Positions 17,162 through 26,483 of a DNA stretch of 64,000 nt are shown piece by piece; the first letter of the stretch is position 1, and each line of letters opens with the position of its first letter. The notes beneath the pieces are model-generated. The model made no database searches, was not told where the DNA came from, and was given only the letters and a program-made list of their open reading frames with translations. The position numbers and the translations under genes were made by a program. Source of the stretch: Clostridium punense (GTDB lineage Bacteria > Bacillota > Clostridia > Clostridiales > Clostridiaceae); assembly GCF_017874425.1 (NCBI RefSeq), contig NZ_JAGGLL010000005.1, forward strand, positions 124,001 to 188,000, written 5' to 3'.

Positions 17162-18415
17162 CTATTTTTCTTCTTTTGATATCCTATAAACCATATTAGC
17201 AAATATTATTAGAGTAATGTATATGACACTTTTTTGTCTTATAAAAACCGTTTCAAATAGGTTATACATCAAAATAAATAGGAAGTATGCTAAAGAAAAA
17301 CTTAAGTATTTATAATTTCTCTCACTAACATAATCCATAAGTTTCTTTGTTTTCCTTAAGGTAAGCCCAAGCCATATAAAAACTATTATGGCCCCAATTA
17401 TCCCGAAATCTATCATTATATCCATAAATCCATTATGAGCATTAACTGGTATGCTCCTGTATATTGGAAGTATGAATAAAACTGAGTAAGGGTTTATGGT
17501 CCAAAAGCTTCCATATCCATATCCTATGAATGCTTTATACTCTATAGCTTTTACAGCTCCCTGCCAAATTAAACTTCTTCCTGTAAGAGTGGGATTTCGC
17601 CCAATGGCAAGAAGAAAATCTTTAAACCACTGAGGTTGGTATACTAAAAAGTAAACAGCTCCAATAAGGACTGGAATGATGCTATATATTAGTACCTTAC
17701 TCACCTTTTTATATCTTGTGATAATTACTAAAAGTAAAAAGCTTACTCCCAAAAGCATAGCAGTCATACTTTTACTTAAGTATAATAGAACTATACTTCC
17801 AAGAAGATTTATGGCATATAAGCTCTTTATCTTATTATTGTCTTTAAATTGAAGAAGGAACCATAGACTCATGCTTCCTCCAAAAGCCATGTAAAGTCCT
17901 AGGGAATTTCTATGCCTAAAAAGACCTTTAATTGCACTTTCATACCTAGTTTCGTCTATCTGATATATCCCAGGGAACTTGAAAATTATTGCTATTAAGT
18001 TTGCTACCATAAGCAAAATAAACCAGAACATCAACATTCTAAAAATTTCACTTTTTTTATAATTCTGCCCAATATAGATTGCTATAATAGATGTAGAAAT
18101 AAATAATATACTGTTTTTAAAAGTTTCTACTGGTTCAATAGACCAAAGCACAGATAGGAAGCTTAATCCCCCTAGAAGTAAAATAAATATATTAATATAA
18201 TTATTTTCTCTCCCTTTTATTAAGGATGCAATGGTAAGCAATAAAGCTGCTGAAATAAAAAATGCTCCATCTAATTTTCCGATCATAGGAATCTTATCTA
18301 CAATTTGCAAACCAGAACTAAGCAAAAACAGAATAAATAGCAAACTAACCTTAAAATACTTATTTTCACAAAAATTTATAATTCTCTTTTTAAATTTTTC
18401 TATGGCAGTGTTCAT
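17162..18415 (-). CDS. O-antigen ligase-type membrane protein (WaaL/Wzy_C)
   Basis: 417 residues, about 11 membrane segments. The extracellular loop around residues 235-300 contains 'LLAIGRNPTLTGRSLIWQGAVKAIEYKAFIGYGYGSFW' and then 'AHNGFMDIMIDFGIIG'. The GR.xIW and HN...L..GI.G pattern is the hallmark of the O-antigen ligase/polymerase (Wzy_C) family. In a Gram-positive such a protein could ligate finished glycan to a wall or protein acceptor, or polymerise. With a Wzy-like gene two genes downstream, a ligase function, perhaps onto the S-layer glycoprotein, is attractive but only inferred. Confidence 0.78.
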   Translation of the reverse strand: MNTAIEKFKKRIINFCENKYFKVSLLFILFLLSSGLQIVDKIPMIGKLDGAFFISAALLLTIASLIKGRENNYINIFILLLGGLSFLSVLWSIEPVETFKNSILFISTSIIAIYIGQNYKKSEIFRMLMFWFILLMVANLIAIIFKFPGIYQIDETRYESAIKGLFRHRNSLGLYMAFGGSMSLWFLLQFKDNNKIKSLYAINLLGSIVLLYLSKSMTAMLLGVSFLLLVIITRYKKVSKVLIYSIIPVLIGAVYFLVYQPQWFKDFLLAIGRNPTLTGRSLIWQGAVKAIEYKAFIGYGYGSFWTINPYSVLFILPIYRSIPVNAHNGFMDIMIDFGIIGAIIVFIWLGLTLRKTKKLMDYVSERNYKYLSFSLAYFLFILMYNLFETVFIRQKSVIYITLIIFANMVYRISKEEK

Positions 18416-18448
18416 GTTTACTTCACCTCTTATTTAAAACAACTTTGA

Positions 18449-19957
18449 TTATTTTTTAAATTTTCCTATTATTAACCTCTTATAATATAACAATTCCTTA
18501 TTTCTCTTAAATATAATTAAGTAACTTAAATTAATAATTACTATATTAACCATAACATTTAATAGAAAATCCATAAACCCGTAATTTAAATTTAATAAAT
18601 TAACAGCTATCCTTGTTAAAGAAAGCGGAATTAATGCTATAACTAAATATTTTATATATAAGACTAAGTATTGAGAAAAGCTCTTTTTAAACACATTATT
18701 GAAAACAATTTTGGGTTTAACCCAAAATATCACCGATAAATTACTTATAAGAGTTCCAATAAACACTCCTGCAAGACCTATCTTTTTTACTAAGATAATA
18801 GAAAATACTAAGTTTATAATTACTTCAAAAAATGGTGCATACCTATCTGCATAGTATAAGCCTCCACTTTCTTTAAATCTATCAATTGACATTCTCATAG
18901 TACTTATATAAAGATTAATTAGTAATACTACTAGTACTGTTCTATCCATAATAAACTGCTTTCCAAGCCATAAAACTACAAAATTATCTATAGTATTGTA
19001 TAAGGAAATGGATATAAAAGAAGATAGCCAAAAGTTAAAGAAAAATATTCTTTGAAATACTTCATAGGACTTAGTTGGATTTTCTTCTGTCAGCAGATTT
19101 CCTATACTAGGATTAATACCATCAAAAATTTTTCCCGTAAAATTGCTACAAAAGGAAAGTATCATATTGTAGTTAGTAAATAAAGCCACTGTCTTCAAAT
19201 TTAAAAAATAAGATATTAGTATGTTGTCTGTACTAAAAACTACAAAGCTTCCTAGTTTATGTATAAATAGCGCTTTTATGTTTTTTACAATATTGTCCCT
19301 TCCCTTAACTACTGATGGTTTAATCTTATTTATCCACGAGAATTTTTTATTTATTACATAATTGATTACTATTAGGTATAATACGTTTGTAATTAATTGA
19401 ATAAGTATAAAATATATGAAAGACTTTGTTAAGAAAATTATTAGTATTTGAACTATATATCTGGTTGCTTTAAACACAAAATCCCAAATAGAAATTAGGT
19501 AACCATTTTGACTTGCGTATAAAAGGCAAGTTTTGTAGGAAAAGAAGTAATTTATAGTTGTATCTATAATGTATAAAATAAATGCTATCTTTGCATACTC
19601 TATATTCACTTGTCCTTTTACAAATATGCCTAAAAAATTCACAAGTACTAAACCCATGATTAATATTGCTACACCACAGGTTTTATATATTCTAGAATAT
19701 AGACTTAAAATACTTCTTATTTGTTCTTTATCATCTTCTGCAAAAGGAGTATAAAGAGAAAACATAATTGCAATTCCCACTCCTGATTCCACTAAGTTTA
19801 AAAAACTAAGAAGATTGAGAAATAACCCTTGAAGTCCTGCCATATCCTGACCTAAAACATCTATGAATATTCTTCTATTTACAAAAGTAAGTACCATTAA
19901 AAGTAGATATGTAATAATTCCATACATTACATTTCTCTTAGCATTTTTAATTCTCAT
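18449..19957 (-). CDS. Polysaccharide flippase (Wzx-like, MATE/MOP superfamily)
   Basis: 502 residues with about 12-14 hydrophobic segments. The N-terminal motif 'RNVMYGIITYLLLMVLTFVNRRIFIDVLGQDMAGLQGLFLNLLSFLNLVESGVG' is typical of repeat-unit flippases. I place the start at the ATG at 19957, with GGAG six nt before it, rather than at a GTG 12 bases upstream that would lie on the ribosome site itself. It would move lipid-linked repeat units to the outer face for the Wzy-like polymerase encoded downstream. It is one of three flippases in the window, and clearly different in sequence from those at 26.5 and 54.5 kb. Confidence 0.87.
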   Translation of the reverse strand: MRIKNAKRNVMYGIITYLLLMVLTFVNRRIFIDVLGQDMAGLQGLFLNLLSFLNLVESGVGIAIMFSLYTPFAEDDKEQIRSILSLYSRIYKTCGVAILIMGLVLVNFLGIFVKGQVNIEYAKIAFILYIIDTTINYFFSYKTCLLYASQNGYLISIWDFVFKATRYIVQILIIFLTKSFIYFILIQLITNVLYLIVINYVINKKFSWINKIKPSVVKGRDNIVKNIKALFIHKLGSFVVFSTDNILISYFLNLKTVALFTNYNMILSFCSNFTGKIFDGINPSIGNLLTEENPTKSYEVFQRIFFFNFWLSSFISISLYNTIDNFVVLWLGKQFIMDRTVLVVLLINLYISTMRMSIDRFKESGGLYYADRYAPFFEVIINLVFSIILVKKIGLAGVFIGTLISNLSVIFWVKPKIVFNNVFKKSFSQYLVLYIKYLVIALIPLSLTRIAVNLLNLNYGFMDFLLNVMVNIVIINLSYLIIFKRNKELLYYKRLIIGKFKK

Positions 19958-20050
19958 ATTTTTCTCCACTAAAAGTATTTTTTCAGTAACCTTCGTCTAA
20001 ACTTATTACCTTTATCTTCGTTTATCATGCTGTTGCATATAATATTTGTC

Positions 20051-21055
20051 TTATTTTTCTTTCATCTTAAATAAGTTATAAGCTATATGAGGAAAGTAAA
20101 GTATCATATAAGCAGCTACTTTAAACTTTATGTTTTCTTTATTATCACTTACCTTAAACCCTTTAAGATAACTTCTAATATTATTATCATTTATAAATTT
20201 AAATAAATCATCTTTATTTTTCCCACTCTTTGATAAGGACGAAAATATCCTTATGATTGAATGGGGAATTTTATATTCTAAAAGAGCTTTTTCTACATCA
20301 TAAGCTCTAAAATTTTCTCGATTATAATTTAATATTTCAATATTTGACTTATGCAAATCAAAGTACTTTTTATCTCCAGTTTTAGTTACAGAGGTACCTC
20401 TTCTCACGTAATAGGCCAAGGCTTCATTTACACTTGCTACTTTGTCTGCATTGATTAATGCTTTTATGGCAAAAATAGTGTCCTCCCCAAACTTAATATT
20501 TTCATCAAAATATATATTTTTTTCTTTTATATAACTTCTTAAATATAATCCAGATATAGCGCTTATCCAAAATTCATTCCTTAACATTTTTTCTGCTGCT
20601 TCAATGCCACTTATAGGTTTTTCTAAATATTTATGCACCTTTAAAAGAGGCTTTATGAAGTTGCTATTATGTTCTACTTCATCACTTATATGAGTATACC
20701 CACAAAATACCACTTGGGCTCTCTCTTTCTGAGCACAATGATACATTTTTTCTAAAAGGGTATCCTCAATATAATCATCAGAATCTAAAAAGTAAATATA
20801 TGTTCCTTGCGCTATATCAATACCTGTATTTCTAGCTCTACTAACACCCTCATTAACTTTCTTTATAACCCTATAATTAATATGAGAACCTTTTAATATT
20901 CCTTCTGCCAGCTCTATGCTACTATCCTTGGAACCATCATCTACTAGTATGAGTTCAAACTCCTTCAAAGTTTGGCTTATTAAGGATTCCATAGTCTTAG
21001 TTATATATTTTTCCACATTATAAACAGGTATTATTACAGAAATTTTTATATCCAT
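20051..21055 (-). CDS. GT2 family glycosyltransferase
   Basis: 334 residues. 'KISVIIPVYNVEKYITKTMESLISQTLKEFELILVDDGSKDSS' is the GT2 donor site and 'DIAQGTYIYFLDSDDYIED' carries the DxD-type metal motif. The ATG at 21055 is preferred (AGGAG about 10 nt upstream) over a GTG 12 bases earlier that would overlap the ribosome site. It follows tarJ after a hairpin and precedes the flippase. Probable role: adding a hexose or N-acetylhexosamine to the repeat unit. Donor and acceptor cannot be told from sequence. Confidence 0.88.
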   Translation of the reverse strand: MDIKISVIIPVYNVEKYITKTMESLISQTLKEFELILVDDGSKDSSIELAEGILKGSHINYRVIKKVNEGVSRARNTGIDIAQGTYIYFLDSDDYIEDTLLEKMYHCAQKERAQVVFCGYTHISDEVEHNSNFIKPLLKVHKYLEKPISGIEAAEKMLRNEFWISAISGLYLRSYIKEKNIYFDENIKFGEDTIFAIKALINADKVASVNEALAYYVRRGTSVTKTGDKKYFDLHKSNIEILNYNRENFRAYDVEKALLEYKIPHSIIRIFSSLSKSGKNKDDLFKFINDNNIRSYLKGFKVSDNKENIKFKVAAYMILYFPHIAYNLFKMKEK

Positions 21056-21095
21056 AGGCGGAAACACTCCTAAACTTTCTAATTTAATTTTAAAT

Positions 21096-21120
21096 CCTCG
21101 GGTTTAACTATTCCCCGAGG
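21096..21120 (-). terminator. Hairpin after tarJ, possible terminator or attenuator
   Basis: CCTCGGG and CCCGAGG form a 7-bp GC-rich stem with an 11-nt loop, just after the tarJ stop. Read on the minus strand it is followed by an AT-rich tract without a perfect T-run, so it may attenuate rather than end transcription. Confidence 0.5.
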
Positions 21121-21132
21121 AATTATGTTATT

Positions 21133-22197
21133 CTATAAATTAAACCTTAGTAAATTCTTGCCTAAATCATTACTTAAGGATTCTTTTTCAAAAATATTAT
21201 AGTAGTCTGTTATAGTTCTAATATTTGCCACACTCTTTATCAATACCTCTAGATATCCACTATACTCTTCCCCTTGAATGAGATTTACGCTTTGCCTAAA
21301 ATCATCTACAGAGCTTCTAGTCGAACCTGTAATTGTAAGTCCCTTTTCTAATATCTTTCTTGTATTAATTTCTATGTTCTCCTCTGCAACTCCTGTTAGA
21401 ACCACCTTTCCTCCAATAACTAGATTATCTATAATTTCATTTATAGCAACCTGTGAGGACTTACCTCCCACGCACTCAAATGCTAAGTATATATTCTCAT
21501 TTTTTATTTCCTTGCTTCCAGTTATGTACTGTCTATCTGAAGGAAATTTTTCTAACTTATGTTCGCTTTTACCAACGTTTATTATTCTGCTATTAGTTAA
21601 AGTTTTTAATACTGAAGTTAATATGTATCCTACTACCCCGTCGCCCCAAACAGCTATAACCTTATCGTCCAAAGTCCGTAGGCTTTCGCTATCTAACTTG
21701 CTTATTCTCCTTATAGCAGAAAGTGCCACTGAAGTTAGTTCTGCAAATACTGCCTTTTCAGGAGGTACTTCTTTTTCTACTGGAACTATATTGGATATGG
21801 GAAAACTTATATATTCACAGGAAAATCCATCTATATTACTAGAAGCAAATTTTGCATCAGGACAATAATTTTCCCCAAGGCTCACATCAAAATTACAAGT
21901 GTTTATACACTTATTACTACATATAGTGATATTAGGTACTAGTACTACCTTCTGCCCTATTTTATAGGTATTTGTTGGATCCTTTAATACTGTACCTACT
22001 ACTTCATGGAGTAGTCTCATGGGATATTTTAACCCAAGAATTCTCTTACTTCTTTGTCCTAAATAGTATCTAAGGTCTGCCTTACATATGGCTCCCATAT
22101 CTACCTTAATTAGAGCTTCATCTTCTTTCATTGTTATATCTTCATAGTATATTTCAAAGGTTTTAGGCGATACAATTTTAAAACCCTTACTAAGCAT
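21133..22197 (-). CDS. tarJ: Ribitol-5-phosphate dehydrogenase (TarJ-like)
   Basis: 354-residue zinc-type medium-chain dehydrogenase. 'AICKADLRYYLGQRSKRILGLKYPMRLLHEVVGTV' holds the catalytic Cys and His positions, followed by 'CSNKCINTC' and a Rossmann segment 'VIAVWGDGVVGYI'. The sequence, length and partner fit TarJ, which reduces ribulose-5-phosphate to ribitol-5-phosphate with NADPH for CDP-ribitol. It starts one base after the tarI stop, a tight pairing seen in teichoic acid clusters. Together with the polymerase-like gene at 23061-24188 it implies ribitol phosphate in a surface polymer. Confidence 0.87.
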   Translation of the reverse strand: MLSKGFKIVSPKTFEIYYEDITMKEDEALIKVDMGAICKADLRYYLGQRSKRILGLKYPMRLLHEVVGTVLKDPTNTYKIGQKVVLVPNITICSNKCINTCNFDVSLGENYCPDAKFASSNIDGFSCEYISFPISNIVPVEKEVPPEKAVFAELTSVALSAIRRISKLDSESLRTLDDKVIAVWGDGVVGYILTSVLKTLTNSRIINVGKSEHKLEKFPSDRQYITGSKEIKNENIYLAFECVGGKSSQVAINEIIDNLVIGGKVVLTGVAEENIEINTRKILEKGLTITGSTRSSVDDFRQSVNLIQGEEYSGYLEVLIKSVANIRTITDYYNIFEKESLSNDLGKNLLRFNL

Positions 22198-22198
22198 A

Positions 22199-22906
22199 TT
22201 AGTTCACCTCTAATTTTCCTAATTTGATTATGGACTTTAGCAATAGTAAGTCTTCGAATGTAGTAACCTTAAAATTTAATTTGTCTCCCTTTACAAGATG
22301 AACATCCTTATTTAGCTTCAGCACAAGTTGACAATCGTCTGTAGCACTTAAAACTCCCTGTTTAATAGCTTCTTCATGAGCTTCTTTTATTAGTCCATAC
22401 TTAAAACTTTGAGGCGTTTGCCCTAGGTATAGTTCTTTTCTTAAAGGAACAGCGTCTATAACTTCTCCATCTATGCTTTTTATAATAGTATCGGCACTTT
22501 CAATTACCGTATCCACAGCATGGAAGTCTTCCGTTGAAGCTATGTTTTCATCAATAATTCTCTGAGAAATCAGAGGTCTTGCTGCATCATGGATTACTAA
22601 TATATCATCCTCACTACAAAAGCCTTTTAAATGCTTTATTCCGTTATACACAGACTCTTGTCTTGTCTCCCCTCCATCAACAATCCATTTTACCTTTGTT
22701 AATCCATATTTCCTAATCCAAATCATTAGATCCTCTTGCCAATCTTCTTTACAAATTACCTCAATGTAATCAATTTTAGGATTTATATCAAAGGCTTCTA
22801 TTGTGTGAACAATTAATGGCTTTCCATATATATCTATAAATTGCTTTGGAACCTCACTACCCATTCTAGTTCCGCTTCCTCCAGCAAGTATTACTGCTAT
22901 GTTCAT
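22199..22906 (-). CDS. tarI: Ribitol-5-phosphate cytidylyltransferase (TarI, IspD family)
   Basis: 235 residues. '[35 protein letters not shown]' is the IspD/TarI nucleotide-binding site; 'DGGETRQESVYNGI' and 'VIHDAARPLIS' follow. It would make CDP-ribitol from CTP and ribitol-5-phosphate. IspD (isoprenoid pathway) has the same fold, but direct coupling to a TarJ-type dehydrogenase and a CDP-alcohol phosphotransferase makes TarI much more likely. CGGAGG precedes the start. Confidence 0.88.
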   Translation of the reverse strand: MNIAVILAGGSGTRMGSEVPKQFIDIYGKPLIVHTIEAFDINPKIDYIEVICKEDWQEDLMIWIRKYGLTKVKWIVDGGETRQESVYNGIKHLKGFCSEDDILVIHDAARPLISQRIIDENIASTEDFHAVDTVIESADTIIKSIDGEVIDAVPLRKELYLGQTPQSFKYGLIKEAHEEAIKQGVLSATDDCQLVLKLNKDVHLVKGDKLNFKVTTFEDLLLLKSIIKLGKLEVN

Positions 22907-23060
22907 AAAATACCTCCGTAATTCATATAAAATATAGTACTGTTTATAACCAAGTCATACTTTCATTAAATAATGAGTGAGTTTATTTTATTTATTAACT
23001 TTAGGAGAATCTTTAAGTGGCTTCAAAAACACAGAATTATCCTTCCAAAATGTCCTTAAG

Positions 23061-24188
23061 TTACCTTGACAAAAAGTTGTTTACAAATCTTTCGCTGGAT
23101 TTTCCATCAGTAAAATCACAAAATCTTTTAGAGAAGATTTCAATTTTCTCCAAGTTAAACTCTTTCTCCTTAATAAGTTTAACAACTTCCTCTGTGGTTT
23201 TTACAATGGGCCCTGGCACAAATTCCTCGTAAGGAAAATAGAAGCCACGAAGCTGCTCATTATATTTATCATAGTCATAGGCATAAAAAATAATTGGTTT
23301 TTTAAGGAGTGCATACTCAAAAATTACTGAGGAGTAATCTGTTATAAGTATGTCAGAAACCACCATTAAGTCATTGATATTATCCTTGCCAACATCTATG
23401 ACGAAATCTTGTAATTCTATAGGTATGCTGTACTTATGTCTTATTATTGGGTGCAGCCTTAAAAGAACTTTGCATTCTCCAGCAAAATTCTTTTTTAGAA
23501 GCTCCAAATCTAACTTCATTTTAAAGTCTATCTTTTCATTATCTCTAAAAGTTGGAGCATATAGAATTATTTTTTTATCTTTAATATCTTTAAACTTTTT
23601 TAAAAACTCTTTTTTTACATTATTTTTATAGATTTCATCAAATAAAGGGTCAGTTCTTGGTATTCCAAGAGATAAAATCTTTTCAATTGGAATATTTAAA
23701 GCTTCAGAGTAAATGTCCTTTAAGTTTTCTGAGCTTACTAGAAGATAATCTATATTATTTCCATCTTTTTTAAATCTATCAATATCTTCACTACTTTTCG
23801 CCGAATGAAGTGCAAACTTTTTAAAAGCACCTAATGCGTGCCAAGTATTTACCATTATAGTACCTTTTCTTTTTTTTAGAAAATGATAGTAGTGGTTATT
23901 AGTAATCCAATACTTTGATATAGCCAAATAGTATAAATGCTTTAATGATTTGGTTCTGATTATCTTTACATCTTTATATTCCTTTAGGTCTATAGTTACT
24001 CCTCTATTGACAGGAATTATTATTTCATAATCTAGGTTTTGTTTTTTAATTTCTTCATATATATATAGAAGATTTCCATAAAAACCCTTGCCATAGTCAC
24101 ATTCTAAGATAATTCTGTTTTCTTTAATAGGTAATAACGCTAATATTTTATATATGAAACTCGAAATACAAAAAATTATACTTCTCAT
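23061..24188 (-). CDS. CDP-glycerol/ribitol glycerophosphotransferase family (TagB/TarL-like)
   Basis: 375 residues of the TagB/TagF/TarL family, which transfers glycerol- or ribitol-phosphate from the CDP donor. Visible are 'TWHALGAFKKFALHSAKSSEDIDRF', 'SLGIPRTDPLF', 'ILYAPTFRDN', 'LLRLHPIIRH' and 'MVVSDILITDYSSVIFEYALL'; the two His regions and the DYSS motif are family hallmarks. The start is the ATG at 24188 with GAAGGG seven nt upstream; a GTG 18 bases earlier would put the ribosome site inside the gene. Next to tarI and tarJ it probably uses CDP-ribitol. Only one such enzyme is present, so it could add single ribitol-phosphate decorations or polymerise; sequence alone does not decide. 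Confidence 0.88.
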   Translation of the reverse strand: MRSIIFCISSFIYKILALLPIKENRIILECDYGKGFYGNLLYIYEEIKKQNLDYEIIIPVNRGVTIDLKEYKDVKIIRTKSLKHLYYLAISKYWITNNHYYHFLKKRKGTIMVNTWHALGAFKKFALHSAKSSEDIDRFKKDGNNIDYLLVSSENLKDIYSEALNIPIEKILSLGIPRTDPLFDEIYKNNVKKEFLKKFKDIKDKKIILYAPTFRDNEKIDFKMKLDLELLKKNFAGECKVLLRLHPIIRHKYSIPIELQDFVIDVGKDNINDLMVVSDILITDYSSVIFEYALLKKPIIFYAYDYDKYNEQLRGFYFPYEEFVPGPIVKTTEEVVKLIKEKEFNLEKIEIFSKRFCDFTDGKSSERFVNNFLSR

Positions 24189-24288
24189 TGTAATCCCTTC
24201 TTCCACTTTATAAGGTTTCTATGGATAACTATCACAACTAAACATAAATAATCCCCTTAAACATTTACATCACTATTCCACATCATAT

Positions 24289-24350
24289 GGAACCAAATTC
24301 AACACGTAACTTATACACTACTCCTACCTTGGTTGCCCTAAGGATTTTTG
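24289..24350 (+). repeat. Hairpin repeat family 2, copy A
   Basis: GGAACCAA pairs with TTGGTTGCC, and CCTAAGGATTTTTG follows. The same organisation (GGAACCA.AG ... CT.TGGTTCC, then TTAAGG and a T-run) recurs at 41637-41737, 54037-54099 and 57583-57640. It lies in a 269-bp gap between two minus-strand genes but in plus orientation, so it is not simply the terminator of the upstream gene. Confidence 0.55.
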
Positions 24351-24457
24351 AAGATGAATAAGCTGAAATTTATTAAGGATACTTCTAAATAGACATATAG
24401 ACCTTAATGAATATAATATTGTAACCAAGATTATATCATAAGGTCTTCCTAAAAATC

Positions 24458-25126
24458 TTATCTAGCGCCTTTTCCTTTTAAAACTACAACTACAGTTTTT
24501 AAAATAATCATAATGTCCATCCAAATAGTTCTGTTGTCTATATAATCCATGTCAAGTTTAACTCTCTCTTCATAGGTAGTATCACTTCTTCCATTTGCTT
24601 GCCAATTTCCCGTAAGCCCTGGTTTAACACTTAATAATTTTTTACCGTATTCACCATATAGCTTGATTTCCTTTTCTACAATTGGTCTTGGTCCTACTAT
24701 GGTAAGTTCCCCTTTTAATATGTTAACTAGTTGTGGTAACTCATCAAGGCTTGTCCTTCTTAAAACATCACCTACTCTAGTAACTCTAGGGTCATTTTCA
24801 AGCTTAAAGTTTTTCTCAAATTCAGATTTTTGCTCTGGTGATAGGTTATTTAATAACTCCTCAGCATTTATTACCATACTTCTAAATTTATAAACTTTTA
24901 TTAATTTCCCATTATAGCCTAATCTTTTATGTCCAAAAAACACTGGTCCTTTTGAATCTATTTTTATTAATAAAGCAATGACTATAAATACTGGACTAAG
25001 TATAACAAGCCCTGCCAATGCCCCTGCAATATCAATGGTTCTTTTTAGGAAATTATACATGAAACTCTTTTCAGTAATATCCCCATTTATAACTAACTCT
25101 AAATTAGATGTTTGTAGTTGAGACAT
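24458..25126 (-). CDS. Initiating sugar-phosphate transferase (WbaP/PglC family), copy 2
   Basis: 222 residues. One hydrophobic segment (about residues 30-55, 'AGALAGLVILSPVFIVIALLI') is followed by the catalytic domain with 'GPVFFGHKRLGYNGK', 'YKFRSM', 'RRTSLDELPQLVNILKGELTIVGPRP' and 'KPGLTGNWQANGRSD'. Such enzymes load the first sugar phosphate onto undecaprenyl phosphate in the membrane. The short form lacks the four extra N-terminal membrane segments of full WbaP. It is the first gene after a promoter at 25281-25308. A paralogue of the same length and very similar sequence lies at 35210-35878. Confidence 0.92.
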   Translation of the reverse strand: MSQLQTSNLELVINGDITEKSFMYNFLKRTIDIAGALAGLVILSPVFIVIALLIKIDSKGPVFFGHKRLGYNGKLIKVYKFRSMVINAEELLNNLSPEQKSEFEKNFKLENDPRVTRVGDVLRRTSLDELPQLVNILKGELTIVGPRPIVEKEIKLYGEYGKKLLSVKPGLTGNWQANGRSDTTYEERVKLDMDYIDNRTIWMDIMIILKTVVVVLKGKGAR

Positions 25127-25280
25127 GCAGCATCCTCCTTTTTAGTTGCGAATGTTGTAGTGTTTTACAAAATATTTCAATTTTACATAAAATTACATTT
25201 TTATTTTTTTAAAACTTTATTAAGTTATATAAAAGTGTAACGATATTTATATAACGACATTTTAACAAATTAACAAACTC

Positions 25281-25308
25281 ATTATAACATATTAATAGTT
25301 TAATGCAA
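25281..25308 (-). promoter_or_regulatory. Probable promoter of the SecA2-side glycan operon
   Basis: On the minus strand TTGCAT (25303-25308) is followed after 16 nt by TATAAT (25281-25286), with a TG one base before the -10. It lies between the terminator of the upstream cluster (25355-25381) and the start at 25126, leaving a leader of about 150 nt. Confidence 0.58.
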
Positions 25309-25354
25309 ACGAAAAGAGTCTTATATTGTAATGTAATTTATGCCATGGTTACAA

Positions 25355-25381
25355 AAAAAGTGTGGTTTTACCACACTTTTT
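25355..25381 (-). terminator. Rho-independent terminator of the Glf/fucose cluster
   Basis: Perfect 11-bp stem AAAAAGTGTGG / CCACACTTTTT with a 5-nt loop, and T-runs on both sides. It lies 11 bp after the WbsX-like gene and could work in both directions. Confidence 0.85.
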
Positions 25382-25391
25382 GATTTATATC

Positions 25392-26471
25392 CTACTTATT
25401 TTGTTGTGCATTTTTTATGGCTTCTAAGTTGGCATAGCCATATTTTTTATCTGGCTCAAGGTACGTTCCTTCTGCCCACTCATTCCAAGCATTGATAAAT
25501 AAAAACTCACTACTGGTCTCTGTACATCTTTCTAGCTGCTTTGTTAAATAAAACTGAAACTTTTCTGGTGTCATATTCTCAAATACAATACCGTTGCTTC
25601 CTTTCCTCGCAGTATTATCCCAATCTACAAAGGCTCCTAATATTGGCGTCTTCCCATTTTGTTCCCTTTTTCTAGTAATAATCCTCTTCCAAACATAGTC
25701 ATAATCATACTTTTGGATTACTGCCTTATTCTTTCTTAATTTCTTTAATAAACCCGTGGTTTTAACCCTAAGATTTCCGTTTAATCCAAGGTCATGACAT
25801 AAGGTGTATACAGGTTCAAATTCTAAGTAACCCTGAGACTTTTCTAGACACACATTATTTTGAAAAGAGTTTACCTCTTCAACTATGTAAATACCATTAA
25901 ACCCATATTCCTTGCATCGCTTATCCCAATAAGCAATCATATCTTCACAGTTTGTTATGTTAGAAGTTCTATATAATACAAACATTGGTTTGTTTTCAAC
26001 TTTTATATATCTATCATCTGTAAAAAATTTAACTAAGTACTCAAAGTGTTTTTCCCAAGCTTCTTCTTTCCCGTAGGTCTGAGGCATAATTACCTCTTTG
26101 TCCCCACCATCCCACGCTCTAGTCCAAGGCTCATTTGCCCAACACATACAAAATGGTAAGTCTATAGACTTATCTTCTAATATTATTTCTAAAGGTTTTT
26201 CTAATAACATTTTTCCATTAAACCAATAATGATAATAGCAAAAACCATGTATTCCATATTGTTTTGCTAAATCTTTTTGCCAATGCATAGTAGTCTTATC
26301 TAACATATTATAGTAATTATCTCCAAGGGGTTCCCTAGGCTGATAATGCCCTTTAAATAAGGGTTTTGCTTTTTTAGTGTTTACCCACTCTGTAAATCCC
26401 TGTCCCCACCACTTGTTATTTTGTGGAATTTCATGAAATTGTGGTAGAAAAAAAGCTATTATCTTTGTCAT
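25392..26471 (-). CDS. WbsX-like / GH99-like glycan-processing protein
   Basis: 359 residues of the WbsX family (glycoside hydrolase 99-like fold), often found in O-antigen and rhamnan clusters. Visible: 'AFFLPQFHEIPQNNKWWGQGFTEWVNTKKAKPLFKGHYQPR', 'HGFCYYHYWFNGKMLLEKP', 'FCMCWANEPWTRAWDGGDKEVIMPQ' and 'FLFINAWNEWAEGTYLEPD'. No signal peptide is visible, so it acts inside the cell, perhaps as a glycosyltransferase-like or trimming enzyme. It is the last gene of its cluster and is followed by a strong terminator. The biochemical role of the family is poorly defined. Confidence 0.85.
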   Translation of the reverse strand: MTKIIAFFLPQFHEIPQNNKWWGQGFTEWVNTKKAKPLFKGHYQPREPLGDNYYNMLDKTTMHWQKDLAKQYGIHGFCYYHYWFNGKMLLEKPLEIILEDKSIDLPFCMCWANEPWTRAWDGGDKEVIMPQTYGKEEAWEKHFEYLVKFFTDDRYIKVENKPMFVLYRTSNITNCEDMIAYWDKRCKEYGFNGIYIVEEVNSFQNNVCLEKSQGYLEFEPVYTLCHDLGLNGNLRVKTTGLLKKLRKNKAVIQKYDYDYVWKRIITRKREQNGKTPILGAFVDWDNTARKGSNGIVFENMTPEKFQFYLTKQLERCTETSSEFLFINAWNEWAEGTYLEPDKKYGYANLEAIKNAQQNK

Positions 26472-26483
26472 TTAAACACTTCC

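Noticed and set aside
22969-22990. Short palindromic motif like AATGAACAAGTTCATT, with similar copies near 41746 and 56307
   Set aside because: Too short and AT-rich to separate from chance in this window; noted only as a possible weak repeat.
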